NCBI RefSeq assembly: GCF_030269925.1
Contig: NC_085110.1
Span: 5,890,001 to 5,954,000, forward strand
DNA length: 64,000 bases
DNA from: Bombyx mori
Lineage: Eukaryota > Arthropoda > Insecta > Lepidoptera > Bombycidae
Direction of reading: 5' to 3'
Positions within the stretch are counted from its first letter, which is position 1. Every line of letters begins with the position of its first letter. Made by a program: the position numbers and the translations under genes. The notes below the pieces were generated by a model. That model made no database searches. It saw nothing but the letters and a program-made list of their open reading frames with translations, and was not told the origin of the DNA. Positions 40,801 through 46,938 of this stretch are shown piece by piece.

Positions 40801-42295
40801 TCGTCGTGGCCTAAAGGATAAGACGTCCGGTGCATTCGTATGTAGCGATGCACCGGTGTTCGAATCTCGCAGGCGGGTACCAATTTTTGTAATGAAATAC
40901 GTACTCAACAAATGTCCACGATTGACTTCCACGGTGAAGGAATAACATCGTGTAATAAAAATCAAACCCGCAAAAATTTTAATTTGCGTAATCACTGGTG
41001 GTAGGACCTCTTGGGAGTCCGCACGGGTAGGTACCACCACCCCACCTATTTCCGCCGTGAACCAGTAATGTGTTTCGGTTCGAAGGGTGGGGTAGCCGTT
41101 GTAACTATACTGAGACCTTAGAACTTATATCTTGAGGTGGGTGGCGCATTTACAATGTAGATGTCTTTGGGCTCCAGTAACCACTTAACACCAGGTGGGC
41201 TGTGAGCTCGTCCACCCATCTAAGCAATAAAAAAAAAGCCTTTTTATTTCTTTCGACACCAAAAGGTCCAGGTCCAAAATACCCTGTTAAAATTGGCACC
41301 GTTGTGTCGCAGCTTATTATGTATCCATAGCCACTCCAGCGTTAGTTCGGAGTCTATTTCAGTAGCGTCCAAACTTGAGAGCAGCCTGACTTATTTACAT
41401 AACTTATTAGATTAGTATTTTTTATGTTTATGTATTCGGACGAAATAGAGCGAGCGGTTCCCTGTGATCTATACTATAATACTATAATAATAATAATAAT
41501 AATATTATAAAGAGGTAAGATTTGTTTCGAATAGGCTCCGAAACTACTGGACCGATTTGAAAAATTCTTTTTCCATTAGAAGCCGACATTGTCCCTGATG
41601 AACATAGGCTACTTTTTTTTTTTTTTTTTGTTTCATGTGTGTTTTAATATTTCCGAAGCGAAGCGAGGGCGGGTCACTAGTTCGTTTATAAAGATGAGAG
41701 ATGCTATTATGTTATTTTTACCAATTTATTAAATGTGTTACCGCAGAGTAAAGTTCACTTAATGCTTTAATGGGAAGAAGAAACTAGCTGAAGAGCGACG
41801 TGAAATTGACAATGCAAGTTGAATAAAATAGTTAACACAGTATGAGCCGTGAGCAACTAAGACCACACTTCACGATAAGTACAGATGATTTACGGAAAGA
41901 TATCCCAGTTACACCTTTAGCATTAAATGCCTCAGCTACAAGTGTGTTTACACTAAATTATTGTAAATTCTTTTGAAATGTTATCTATTGCATACACATT
42001 TCATTTATGAAAATTATCTTTGAAAGATCTCCTTGAACCAATAGCATTAATTAATTATACGTGAATCAAGTAAAATCCAATTAACACATAAATTAAAAAG
42101 GGTTAAAATAAGAGAAAAATCTTAAACTTAATACTTTTAGTAAACAAACCTTTTTTATGAGCATTACCTGTTTACATCATCGATGCATATGCCGTGTAGG
42201 CAAGGGTTGCTAAGGCAGGAGAGGCCTGCGGATGCCATCCTGACCGCAGCTAGCCACCACACAGCACGCAAATAAGACTTTACTTTTTCATACAT
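10863..42295 (-). CDS. eys: Eyes shut (spacemaker)-like secreted EGF/laminin G protein, 21 exons
   Basis: Exons (5' to 3'): 42295-42168, 33947-33799, 31844-31617, 30458-30345, 29912-29744, 28936-28075, 27376-27063, 26826-26637, 25868-25708, 25052-24916, 23730-23479, 22851-22678, 22317-22107, 21746-21586, 17461-17261, 16461-16276, 15273-15145, 13670-13527, 12236-12064, 11812-11539, 11023-10863. All phases agree, giving 1505 residues. A signal peptide ([15 protein letters not shown]) leads into seven EGFs, a Thr/Ser/Glu-rich mucin-like stretch (about residues 290-530), EGF8, then LamG1, EGF9-10, LamG2, EGF11-12, LamG3, a degenerate EGF and LamG4. It ends inside LamG4 (GCIDNIST...) with no membrane segment, which separates it from Crumbs. 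Drosophila Eys has this layout and is secreted between photoreceptor rhabdomeres. EGF1, 2, 3 and 5 carry the O-glucose motif CxSxPC, and several carry O-fucose sites (CLNNGTC). The exon 2 donor is GC; the exon 19 donor could instead be at 12070. Confidence 0.85.
12415..12695 (+). mobile_element. LINE 3'-end fragment
   Basis: It shares TTTCTCGCCGGATCTTCTCA and GGTAGATTCTGCGAAGCA with the copies at 1185 and 6115. It lies in eys intron 18, antisense to eys, with no intact ORF. Confidence 0.65.
13806..14635 (+). mobile_element. Bm1 SINE split by a nested insertion
   Basis: The Bm1 body runs 13806-13932 (GGTAGGATCTCTTGTGAGTC ... ACTATACTGAGACCTT) and resumes at about 14517-14635 (AACTTATATCTCAAGGTGGG ... 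GAGCTCGTCCACCCACCTGA). In uninterrupted copies these two blocks are adjacent, so 13933-14516 is a later insertion. Confidence 0.75.
13933..14516 (-). mobile_element. Element nested inside Bm1, LINE-like 3' end
   Basis: It begins with a TAA/ATT microsatellite followed by AATCATTTATTGCCTTTCAC. That is consistent with the 3' end of a minus-strand LINE ending in an ATT tract. No reverse-transcriptase ORF remains; the family is not identified. Confidence 0.45.
14640..14870. repeat. Unclassified dispersed-repeat-like segment
   Basis: The stretch around TTACTCGCGGCTTTTTCCCG and the A-rich AAACAAACAC tail resembles common lepidopteran dispersed repeats. I can place neither ends nor family. Confidence 0.3.
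15425..15650 (+). mobile_element. Decayed Bm1 SINE
   Basis: It preserves GTTTCTGCCGTGAAGCA, GAGGGGTGGGGTAGCCGTT, TTAGAACTTATGTCTCAGGG and ATGTCTATGGGCTC with many substitutions. It lies in eys intron 16. Confidence 0.6.
15842..15918 (-). pseudogene. tRNA-Lys(CUU)-like pseudogene with encoded CCA
   Basis: Minus-strand sequence contains GTCGGTAGACCATGAGACTC, anticodon-arm CTCTTAATCTC and the T-arm/acceptor end GAGTTCGTGCCCCACGATGG followed by GCGCCA. The 3' CCA is encoded, as in reverse-transcribed mature tRNA. The 5' acceptor strand does not pair, so it is unlikely to be functional. It may instead be the head of a tRNA-Lys-derived SINE. Confidence 0.5.
15952..16220. mobile_element. hAT-type MITE
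   Basis: The left end is CAGTGTTTCCCAAC and the right end is its near-perfect inverse GTTGGGAAACACCG, a typical hAT terminus. The 8-bp flanks ttcaacat and ctctacat match at six positions, as expected for an old duplication. The interior is non-coding, in eys intron 16. Confidence 0.65.
17684..17973 (-). repeat. 3' LTR of gypsy element
   Basis: Copy of 20812-21101 with G at 17882 where the other has T at 21010. The internal ORF runs into this LTR before stopping. Confidence 0.9.
17871..20732 (-). CDS. Gypsy-type Gag-protease polyprotein fused to an integrase tail
   Basis: A 953-residue ORF. A Gag-like region (about 120-320, with [14 protein letters not shown] and [13 protein letters not shown]) precedes one CCHC knuckle, [14 protein letters not shown] (near 368). 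A long polar region follows, then an aspartic protease ([13 protein letters not shown] ... [16 protein letters not shown]) with DTA rather than the usual DTG/DSG. The start of the reverse-transcriptase region ([20 protein letters not shown] ... NPSKK) is joined directly to a basic integrase-like tail ([10 protein letters not shown]). The polymerase, RNase H and integrase core are absent. The frame stays open across the deletion and ends in the 3' LTR. The copy cannot transpose alone. Confidence 0.85.
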   Translation of the reverse strand: MIMVNTRSDNRASRNRRDEDATDPSSVRVPRSVSPSASAAQENGAGDASRTIYEPFREASTSASPACEIGAGDASRSNHHNGSGDSHVAPAEATFSSEHVSTIVEALQRSQTEVLKSLFETIRHNTSTPVPASHAHANFARCTARFSGTAGESLDAFLDAAEAYRDCSDISDENAVRGLSMLLCGDAAVWWLGVKSSISSWCDAVSALRDAFGDRRPPHRIYAQLFKRGQQNDERTDRFIAATRALLAKLPAGDLSEKVQLDMIYGLLSRRVRERLRRDEVSSFDVLLQRARQIEDATDELRYEHDASRPTGELARKPYESTTGTGRTRPPPATAARTAACAPSGAAPGHEPATQPPRVFDSVERKRRPKCSYCHFFGHEKNQCRKLDSKQGDQSHTNLFKNKTHSKSSESEVKSDQSFYCVDSKECFKFENDKSVKDRIHSSNLVHETCIPILPNSDACTDTYTQYKQRRIPQNYNFAAHNSNRSRFKVTDNSDNADRARIDRQGSSREKNHNITACNTKCITCNRSSDDRINNNSPSENITHVNPSAATTENVNSLVAGRKNDNLDMFPSVDGHPCCNANANWQCQTVTCAVAEDSNFVHQRCPGDSNICTPLVENYCDKNGINPNFPKYGNKRDVMGFDCFYGCGGDDDLTGPPIGRDVRPIFNINILGFDGTALIDTAAKHCIAGHTLYALLQQNNHPLRVSSQRVRLADGVVRIMDVFTTTLDVRLETTIISTPFLIFPESTNNETLLGIDFITAAGVVIDFKEEVWFFSDDAMVKYNLCFEPKSRKVSCAATDILRDDEGTHLTPAERQALADVLDRHAHIFRAGGGPTPFAEHRIETGEHAPISVPPYCLNPSKKPPDVILGKYHTQDLTCYHGNKDSLPKPVIPKRKRGRPSKAVDVLVQERGRSPGLEGEYIATLTPAASAAASDRAPRPIRDSRCRLPARLKE
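20812..21101 (-). repeat. 5' LTR of gypsy element
   Basis: Direct repeat of 17684-17973, equal length, no indels seen. It would drive transcription on the minus strand. Confidence 0.9.
23755..24055 (-). mobile_element. LINE 3'-end fragment interrupted by a Bm1 tail
   Basis: Two LINE blocks flank a Bm1 piece: 23755-23877 (GTGAGCTCATGGGGTCAAAC) and 23958-24055 (GCAAGAGCTGTGCTTCGCAG ... GAGAAGATCCGGCGGCAAAC). They are contiguous in the copy at 6115. It lies in eys intron 10, on the same strand as eys. Confidence 0.65.
23878..23957 (+). mobile_element. Truncated Bm1 3' end nested in LINE
   Basis: CCACCTAACACCAGGTGGGC, GTGAGCTCGTCCACC and the AAGCAATAAAAA tail are diagnostic of the Bm1 3' end. 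Confidence 0.7.
24175..24300 (+). mobile_element. Decayed Bm1 piece
   Basis: CATGCGTTTCGG and CCTCATGTCTCAAGGTGGGC persist in a diverged background. Confidence 0.5.
24555..24908 (-). mobile_element. LINE reverse-transcriptase C-terminal fragment beside an eys donor
   Basis: A minus-strand reading gives [54 protein letters not shown] and then a GCAATAAAAAAAG end. This is the end of a non-LTR reverse-transcriptase ORF and its A tail. The 5' truncation point is about 8-10 bp after the splice donor of eys exon 10 (24916/24915). Confidence 0.75.
26047..26455 (-). mobile_element. Retroposed GC-rich element with 16-bp target duplication
   Basis: A plus-strand poly(T) start, hence a minus-strand poly(A) tail, is followed by about 390 bp of GC-rich sequence. 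Both sides carry GGGGTTGGTGGTACCT (26031-26046 and 26456-26471), and the right copy continues as minus-strand Bm1-like sequence. This is a clean target-primed insertion into an older Bm1. No coding domain recognised; it may be a truncated LINE 3' end. Confidence 0.8.
27473..27510 (+). mobile_element. Bm1 tail fragment
   Basis: GAGCTCGTCCACACATCTAA followed by GCAATAAAAAA is the Bm1 3' end. It lies in eys intron 6. Confidence 0.55.
29039..29502 (+). mobile_element. Non-autonomous Helitron-like element
   Basis: It begins A|TCTATACTCAATATTATAA, shares AAGAGGAAAGATTT and AGGCTCCGAAACTACTGAAC with the copy at 41468, and ends GCGGGCCGCTAG|T. TC at the start, CTAG at the end and insertion between host A and T fit Helitrons. 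It lies in eys intron 5. Confidence 0.65.
30065..30240 (-). mobile_element. Decayed Bm1 remnant
   Basis: The Bm1 body is recognisable in reverse: GCCGTTACCTTGAGACATGA and GGTGCTACATACCCGTATGG. It creates a short open frame that is not a laminin G exon. Confidence 0.5.
30558..31176. mobile_element. Tc1/mariner-superfamily element, pogo/Tigger-like ends
   Basis: The left end CAGTCAAAATCTGTTATAAC (then GACATCG) and the inverse of the right end CAGTCAAAACCGTTTACTAC (then GACATCG) form TIRs of about 26 bp. TA dinucleotides flank both sides (30556-30557, 31177-31178). The 619-bp interior has extra TIR-like motifs but no transposase. It lies in eys intron 3. Confidence 0.75.
31255..31500 (-). mobile_element. 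Bm1 SINE, 5'-truncated
   Basis: The inverse of the Bm1 3' half is well preserved: CACCTGGTGTTAAGTGGTTA, GGAGCCCATAGACATCTACA and CATTACTGCTTCACGGCAGA. It lies in eys intron 3. Confidence 0.85.
32785..32865. repeat. Small dispersed-repeat remnant
   Basis: GTAGTGGTGGACATAGGCC resembles the conserved end of a common lepidopteran retroelement. Too short to classify. It lies in eys intron 2. Confidence 0.3.
32880..33015 (+). mobile_element. Bm1 SINE 3' part
   Basis: GAACTTATATCTCAAGGTGG through CGTCCACCCATCTAAGCAAT with an A-rich tail. Confidence 0.85.
33340..33412 (-). mobile_element. Decayed Bm1 fragment
   Basis: GGAGCCCATAGATATC and CACCGAACCCGAGACGTAAG are diverged inverse Bm1 blocks. Confidence 0.4.
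33590..33793 (+). mobile_element. Decayed Bm1 abutting the eys exon 2 donor
   Basis: CCCGCACGGATGGGTATCAC, TTAGAACTCATGTCTCAAGG and GTGAGCTCGTCCACACATAC identify Bm1. Its A-rich tail ends about 5 bp from the end of eys exon 2 at 33799. Confidence 0.7.
34074..34525 (+). repeat. 5' LTR
   Basis: No difference from 37616-38067 was seen on side-by-side reading. A TATAAATA at about 34391 may be the promoter TATA box. Confidence 0.93.
34542..34977 (+). pseudogene. Broken gag with two zinc knuckles
   Basis: Frame one reads [20 protein letters not shown] and [18 protein letters not shown] (capsid-like). After a deletion or frameshift, a second frame (about 34861-34977) reads [14 protein letters not shown] and [12 protein letters not shown], two CCHC-type knuckles. 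A stop follows at once. It is non-functional as it stands. Confidence 0.75.
36001..37470 (+). repeat. 25-bp minisatellite, roughly 57 units
   Basis: The core unit is AAATAAAAGCTGTGTGACGT plus ACAAC. Left units are variants (TTATAT for GACGT, CGAAT for CAAAT), the centre (about 36445-37370) is nearly uniform, and the right edge has AAAAGGTG. Nearly every unit carries AATAAA. The minus strand is open in all three frames because the unit has no minus-strand stop. The array lies in the 3' part of the LTR element. Confidence 0.95.
37616..38067 (+). repeat. 3' LTR
   Basis: Direct repeat of 34074-34525. Its right edge cuts the mariner transposase a few codons before its stop. Confidence 0.93.
38068..39034 (-). 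pseudogene. Mariner transposase relic
   Basis: From ATG at 39034: [20 protein letters not shown], then a frameshifted middle with [10 protein letters not shown], then [10 protein letters not shown] and [16 protein letters not shown]. The third catalytic Asp of the D,D34D triad is Gly (codon 38237-38235). The last codons lie across the LTR insertion at 34073-34061 (tyrosine, isoleucine, leucine, stop). Frameshifts and the lost Asp make it inactive. Confidence 0.85.
39191..39228 (-). repeat. Mariner 5' terminal inverted repeat
   Basis: Minus strand TTAGGTTGGGGAAAGAGTCT begins the element about 190 bp before the transposase ATG. No matching 3' TIR is visible beyond the other end (33960-34060). 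Confidence 0.6.
39787..39970 (-). mobile_element. Jockey-like LINE 3' UTR fragment
   Basis: GATTACTGGTGGCCCCAAGG, GCCCGAGCGCCTCCGAAGGA and GATCGGAATCGCGACCCACT match the 3' ends at 48.3 and 58.8 kb. Confidence 0.75.
39975..40290 (-). mobile_element. Decayed Bm1 SINE
   Basis: Inverse Bm1 order with CACCCACCACGAGACATGAG, ATTCCTTCATCGTGGAAG and a degraded head near 40200-40285. Confidence 0.6.
40793..41235 (+). mobile_element. Nearly complete Bm1 SINE
   Basis: The tRNA-like head has an A-box region GTGGCCTAAAGGATAAGACG and B box GGTGTTCGAATCTC. The body follows (GACTTCCACGGTGAAGGAAT, GGTAGGTACCACCACCCCAC, GGGCTCCAGTAACCACTTAA), ending ATCTAAGCAATAAAAAAA. This is the best copy in the window for identifying the family. 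Confidence 0.92.
41468..41680 (+). mobile_element. Short Helitron-like element
   Basis: A|TCTATACTATAATACTATA, a TAA microsatellite, AGGCTCCGAAACTACTGGAC, then GGGCGGGTCACTAG|T. Same ends as 29039-29502 but internally shorter. Confidence 0.65.
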
Positions 42296-43684
42296 TTTAA
42301 ATTTAGTATTTAATCAAAAGACCATTAATTCACATTTTTTTTAATAATAATGAAATTAAATAATCAATTTCAAACCACAAGAGATCAATACGAATTACGA
42401 TTAAATTCGATTTTGAGATGTAGAACTGACACGAATTAATATAAAACTTTAAATAACACACTTAATTTTAACGTAACACGATCCTTGAATAGTTGTTAAA
42501 CATAAATCGAACGACGCACAAAGGATAGGTGGCCGCCAGTGCTCAGTGGAACGAAAAACTGGGTCTCATAAGTGAGGCGTGGTATACCACCGTCCGTCGT
42601 CATGACAACTCAACTAATCACACACTACAGCACAATGTGGTACACGCGTTATTGATATAATTCGTATAACAATCCATTAGTAAGGCTGGTTAAAGCTACC
42701 TCATTAAAATTTAAAACATAATAATAGTTGTTATACATGAGTAAATAAATCAACTACTCGAAAATTTCTAGGACGCGGTAAAACCAAAACAATTTCAAAG
42801 TTAGAATTGTCAATTTCAAATGACTTGTTAAGCCTATTGACTGTAAGCGTCATATTTAATTTTATTGGGAAGCTACATAAACCGTAGTTTCTTCGCCATT
42901 ATTGTGAAAAGTAAAAAAATAAAAAAATATCTATTATAAAATTACGTCTCGTATGTATAAGGCGTATTATGTATTATTATTTAGGCGATTTAATTTCCTT
43001 TTATAATAATCGATTTGAATCTTTATTTGCAACATTCATAATGAAATAAAAATGCCAAATAAAAATTTAGTTATCAATAAAGTTAGATAAAAATCCCGCC
43101 AAACAAGTTAAAAGATTCCACTAATTTCATTGGTAAAAAGAAACCAATGGAAACGTTCATTTTGAAGGCTCCAATAACATTTGCCGTTATCAACATCTGT
43201 TCACAACTTTTGACAGCTGGGAGCATTGTCCAATTAGAATTAATAACGAGTCATACATTCGAAAACATCTTATTGATGAAAGTAACTTTTCGTTTTTAAA
43301 CAAAAATTGCATCAGTTTTCGGCTAATAATAAATTATCTTATATTTGTGCTGCTGCATTAGCTAATTCTAAATTAATTTTTTTTTTATTATTTTTTGTTA
43401 ATAGGATTTGATAGTTTTTCTTTCTGAAGTTTTTTTGAATTCGAACACTTCTTCGACGAAGTCAAGGTTTCAAAACGCCTTGCAAACGTTTTCAAAAACC
43501 AACATGTGAAAGGTGGAACAATGACGTTAATGAAAATCTCATTAGATTTTGCTTTGTCAATAAGTTTCTATAGCAGAGGTTTCATATTTTACTTTACTGT
43601 AAGGTTTCATAGTGCACAGCGAACACATCAAAATAAAATACATTAGGTGTTTAATTGAAGAAATAAGAGTAATAGTTGTTGAAA
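42296..43684. promoter_or_regulatory. Shared upstream region of eys and the MKRN2OS homologue
   Basis: 1.39 kb between two divergent start codons, AT-rich and free of recognisable repeats. It must hold the proximal promoters of both genes, but no specific element can be assigned from sequence. Confidence 0.4.
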
Positions 43685-44855
43685 ATGGATCCTGGAATCC
43701 TTTGTTTCCACCATTGTGATCACAAAGTATTTTGTACAATTATCCCAGAACAGTGCCCAGTGTGTAAACAAAATTTGGATAGATATGACTACAATCTATT
43801 GCCTTTCAGGTAATTCTTTTGTTATAGTGTTTTTTTAAACTGATCAAACGTGACATATGAAGGTCGTCGCTAAATGCCCTAATTTTGTTTCAGGGTACCT
43901 TATCCTTTTGTGAAAGCGTCCCAGCATCCTCGTGCAATTGTAATGAAACCTACACACGGTGACTTTTTAAAGTGAGTTTACGAAATTTATATCTCAGAAT
44001 TTGTGTGAGTCATTGTTCTTATCATAAAAGTTATGTTATTTATTTTATTTTAGCGATTATTACAATTCCAAAGACTTGCATATAGGCGTGACCAATTCCC
44101 ATGGTTGTGTAGTAGAGTTTAGTGAAAAAGGAATACGAGGGGTTGATAACGCTGTGAAACAATGGAGTGATTTTGACACGAGTGCTGATTGGGACCAATG
44201 TCTTCTATTGGAACAATTTGATGAACTTTGGAATGAAATATGGGACAGTGTTCTTTTAAAGGTAAATCATGTAACATTAGGTATAATTGTGTTTATAATT
44301 TTTAGGGTGCTATAGATTGACAATAGAGTTGTTTTTTTTAACATAATGACTTTTTGAAATAACTTATTTTGCAGTTGAGTCGTATTGATCTTCAGTTTAC
44401 TGATCACCTTGTGGAGTAATCTCAAAGACCTGAGTTGTGATGCTATTGCTAGTCTAATGAACTTTTGTAGTATGTGAATAAGGATCTTAAACAGGCTTTG
44501 CATAAATTTCTGTTTACAACATCATAGTAACTTCTTTGCTAGATTTATATATTTAATTATTCTACTATGATACTTATTTTCATCTTTATTGTTAAACACT
44601 TACTTTTTTCATTGTTATCAGGTGAGTCTGAGTCCATTCTGGCAGGCAGACAAATATAATGAAGAGAGACACAACTGCTTCACCTTTGTGTTAACATTCC
44701 TGAGAGCTCTTGACTGCGGGGAGCTTTCAGAGAAAGCCCATGACCCCAAACTCTTCTGTAAGCAGTATGTGGTGCCAAGAACATCAGCGGCTGGAAAGTA
44801 TATTTCGTTATATAGACAGCTTAAGAGGCAGAATTATTTCATACAGAACCAATGA
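43685..44855 (+). CDS. MKRN2OS: MKRN2OS-like protein, four exons
   Basis: Exons 43685-43809, 43894-43971, 44054-44261 and 44622-44855 join in frame with GT-AG borders to give 214 residues, close to the human protein (about 223). The order of conserved blocks matches MKRN2 opposite-strand protein: FHHCDHKVFC with CPVC near residue 25, MKPTHGDFL, DLHIGVTNSHGCVVEFSEKG, HNCFTFVLTFLRALDCGE and YVVPRTSAAGKYISLYRQL. There is no signal peptide or membrane segment, so it is probably intracellular. The function of the family is not established. The name refers to the vertebrate genomic position; no makorin gene is visible here. Confidence 0.88.
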
Positions 44856-46938
44856 TAGCCTATGAGTATCTTTTAATCTATGTATTTATTTAGCACATAT
44901 TCAGTATTAACTGTGATGTTTTTATATTTAGATATAAGATTTGTTAAATTAAAACGCATTTACTGTAGACCAAACGAATTTTTTCTTTATTTAAATCATT
45001 TAATAGTAATGATTTATTTTTGTTCTTTTTGCTTGGAAAAAAGATCTCAAATGCGAGAATGTTATTTGGAATTGATTACAGGTGTTAATTTAAGAAAATG
45101 TATTCTATATGTTATCAGTTCAGTCAAGTATTTTAGAAAGGATTTGAAAATTTTTCATCTGGGATTTAAACAGATGTCAGTAAAGGAGTGGGCTCAGCTT
45201 GTTTTTTAAAAATCTTAAATATTTATAATTTTCAAGGGTCTCAGACTATTTATATACATGATTAATTTATTTATTTATCTCATCAGTGTTCAATAGAATT
45301 AATGTCTTGCCAGTTATGCTGTAGTCATAGATACTATTAATATATAATAAAAACTTATTTGTAAAGGAAAATGATTCTTCACTCAAACACAATAACTAAC
45401 TGGGATTAACATATCTTAAACTTTTGTACTTTTTTAGTGAATATCTAAATTGTAGTTAATAATAGTTAATGTTCAATTAGCCATTCTATATATTTACATG
45501 TGGTTCATTGAAAACAATGTGTCATTCTTCTAAGTGACGTGCTAGTATTGCTGTGTTTCTTACTAACAGATTGAGTCTGAATTGGGTTGAATTTCTCGGT
45601 GATGAAAAAACATGTGAAGAATTGGAGCTAAATAATTAATATTGTATTTAATGAATTTGGTTTTTGAAATGATAAAATCATGTGTTTGTAATTTATAGCT
45701 TTTGAAATGTGGTGTAATAATTTCCTTGAAATGCTATCACAGTATAGGTACATACTAAATGTCACCAATGTAATGTGTAATTGCTTCCTTTTTTAGACTT
45801 TTTTTTTACAGGTCATAATTTATTTAAACTTCAAATAATTAAATTATGATCAGCTTTTTATGTAGTATATGCTCTAGTACTATTCTCTGTTAAAAACTAT
45901 TCACATGACATTCAAAAATTTAAGTACTAGCTTTACTGAAATTTTGTAAGGTGGCACTATTGTATTTACAACTGTTCCCAAACAATCTTTTACCTAAACA
46001 GCAGCAGCTTGCCCTGGTAGCTGGTTTTGCCGATATCCATAAGCAACAGTGACCATGACCATGATGGTTTTGGAAAGTTCTTGTTTGTTTCTTCTAAGTA
46101 TACTGATGCATTCAGATTGTGATTTCCAGGGACACCACTTAATGCGGGCTAAGAAAGATTGATACATTTCTATCTTTAAAAAAATAATCTGATAATAAGT
46201 ATAAAATGTTATTATGAAGCAATATGTTCAAATTTAAATATCTGAAAATAATTGTCCTGACTTAATAGTGGATATGTTATGTATAATTATATTATCACTG
46301 TAGTAATTTCAATATTAATCTTATGCCGACTAATTGAGACTATGGCGTGAATGTCAATGTGAATAGAATTCAGTGTTAGAATTGCTTCATTGTGAATTGT
46401 TTGACCTTTACTCCTGCGCCATTCCAAAACTTTATGTATTGGCCTCTCTAATAATATTACCTACTTACCTTGCGGTCTTCAGTATCTATTGCTTAATATT
46501 ACACCATTAAGGAACTAAAGGAGTTGTGTTTGAAATGTTGAAAAGCCAGTATCTATAGTTTGTTTATATCCTCAACATTACATTTTGCAGAAATAAATTG
46601 ATGACACATCAAGTTTTGCAACATTTAATATCGTCTCACTATAGATACGAGCATCGGTTCCTATTCTTAAAACTGAGACTTCAACTTTAAGAACATTAGA
46701 AATGGATCTCGAAGACATTTTTAGGTGCTATGTGTCTAAATAAAGTATTTGTTAACATGAAAACGAAGTTTTAATTAAATACCTTTATTAACAGTAAATA
46801 TTATACTTAAATTAGTTATTCCTTAAATAGCTACTTTAATTGGTAACAATCATGTTCAATCAGTATTGCAAATACGAACGTGCTCACGAAATACATACAT
46901 CTTTAAATCTATTATTATGTAACTATGACAATGATATA
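44856..46938. other. Convergent 3' region between the MKRN2OS homologue and Reeler gene
   Basis: AT-rich. An open frame at 44880-45209 has no domain and probably lies in the MKRN2OS 3' UTR. AATAAA-type signals occur (for example about 45344 plus). No gene or delimited element is supported. Confidence 0.5.
46784..46789 (-). terminator. Reeler gene poly(A) signal
   Basis: AATAAA on the minus strand, about 150 bp after the Reeler stop. Confidence 0.55.

Noticed and set aside
40663..41040. 125-codon minus ORF at the full Bm1
   Set aside because: It is the antisense of the SINE; Bm1 encodes no protein.
10863..42295. Crumbs as the identity of the EGF/LamG gene
   Set aside because: No transmembrane helix or FERM/PDZ-binding tail follows the last LamG domain, and a mucin-like stretch separates the EGF block from LamG1, as in Eys.
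44880..45209. 109-codon plus ORF after the MKRN2OS homologue
   Set aside because: AT-rich composition, no domain, and it lies in the probable 3' UTR.
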